Assembly (NCBI GenBank): GCA_017881765.1
Contig: JADGQN010000335.1
Location: 1-5,475 of the forward strand
Direction: 5' to 3'
From: Syntrophobacterales bacterium
Lineage (GTDB): Bacteria > Desulfobacterota > Syntrophorhabdia > Syntrophorhabdales > WCHB1-27
DNA length: 5,475 nt
A program made the translations under genes and the position numbers. The notes below the pieces were generated by a model that saw only the letters and a program-made list of their open reading frames with translations, made no database searches and was not told the DNA's origin. Numbering within the stretch: position 1 is the first letter of the stretch; every line of letters starts with the position of its first letter. Below are positions 5,229 to 5,475 of the stretch, piece by piece.

Positions 5229-5475
5229 TGCCGCGCAAGGTATCCCAGCTCTTTAAGATCTGCACCGCCATGTAAAGCTGAAAATCCTCATCCTCCAGGT
5301 TCTTCTTGTCCGCGCCGGGCTGCGCAGCGGGTGCAGCGGGAGCTACGGCCGGGCTTGGGGCGACCTGGTTACTCGGCTTCTTCTGGCTATCGCCCTCAAG
5401 ATGCTTTTCCAGGTCCCTCTCCTTAATGGGCGCTATAACCCTGTCGCGTTTCCTCGCCATGTCGCTCTCAATGAC
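5224..5475 (-). CDS. C-terminal end of a probable S41 (CtpA-type) processing peptidase, cut by window edge
   Basis: The frame stays open to the right edge, giving 83 residues and a stop. An ATG at 5460 could make a 78-residue protein, but the upstream codons read VIESD and the segment VIAPIKERDLEKHLEG looks like the tail of S41 C-terminal-processing peptidases, which end in a PDI-type strand, a KE-DL-HL block, a Pro/Ala/Lys linker and a short helix with QL...A..LLK. Here the linker is Ala/Pro-rich (about APSPAVAPAAPAAQPG) and the final helix is DFQLYMAVQILKSWDTL. The PDZ and catalytic Ser/Lys regions would lie outside the window, so the identification rests on tail resemblance alone. Such enzymes usually act in the cell envelope. 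The stop codon lies inside the right arm of the 134-base palindrome. Confidence 0.62.
   Translation of the reverse strand, partial: VIESDMARKRDRVIAPIKERDLEKHLEGDSQKKPSNQVAPSPAVAPAAPAAQPGADKKNLEDEDFQLYMAVQILKSWDTLRGK

Noticed and set aside
4984..5256. Plus-strand open frame of 90 codons
   Set aside because: It crosses both palindromic repeats and runs antisense into the peptidase tail. Its protein is Arg-rich and of a repeat-derived type.
2107..5475. CRISPR array or new defence system
   Set aside because: The repeats are 7-base units without unique spacers, or single palindromes. No cas, nuclease or toxin-antitoxin pair is present; the kinase's AAA_33/zeta-like domain is part of a housekeeping-type fusion with no antitoxin beside it.

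Overview
The window looks like ordinary bacterial chromosome of moderate GC content. Gene spacing is tight within operons, and short dispersed repeats sit between them. The nearest resemblance I can recall for the protein set is to Desulfobacterota (the old Deltaproteobacteria) or Nitrospirota. That set comprises a short YgiQ, a bifunctional APH-like/ATP-binding protein, an S41 peptidase ending in a Pro/Ala tail, and interspersed palindromes. The assignment comes from memory and is only a lead. I see no phage, IS transposase, CRISPR array, tRNA or rRNA.

Layout. Positions 1-2207 hold a minus-strand pair: a YgiQ-type radical SAM protein (2207 to 423), then an RlmD-like 23S rRNA uracil-C5 methyltransferase (433 down past the left edge). 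The two overlap by 11 bases. A plausible sigma70 promoter (about 2278-2307) and an array of degenerate 7-base repeats (2223-2257) precede ygiQ. Upstream on the same strand is a separate gene (3891 to 2332) for a 519-residue protein with an aminoglycoside-phosphotransferase-like kinase domain followed by a P-loop nucleotide kinase domain. A 304-base divergent intergenic region (3892-4195) holds promoter-like elements for both directions, a small hairpin, a perfect 10-base palindrome and a second heptamer array (4107-4141). On the plus strand a YbgC-type acyl-CoA thioesterase (4196-4603) overlaps by 31 bases a small zinc-ribbon protein of unknown function (4573-4938). The right edge carries the C-terminal end of a minus-strand gene that I read as an S41 C-terminal-processing peptidase. 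The convergent gap between the last two genes (4939-5223) contains a REP-like palindrome and a 134-base imperfect palindrome whose right arm holds the peptidase stop codon.

How the parts relate. YgiQ and the methyltransferase both carry Fe-S cysteine motifs and are probably co-transcribed and translationally coupled. The thioesterase and zinc-ribbon protein are probably also coupled. No common pathway for all genes is visible. I did not find a convincing new multi-gene system. The most interesting material is non-coding: two 35-base heptamer arrays, each lying 5' of an operon in the same relative orientation, and the long axis-symmetric palindrome at a gene end.
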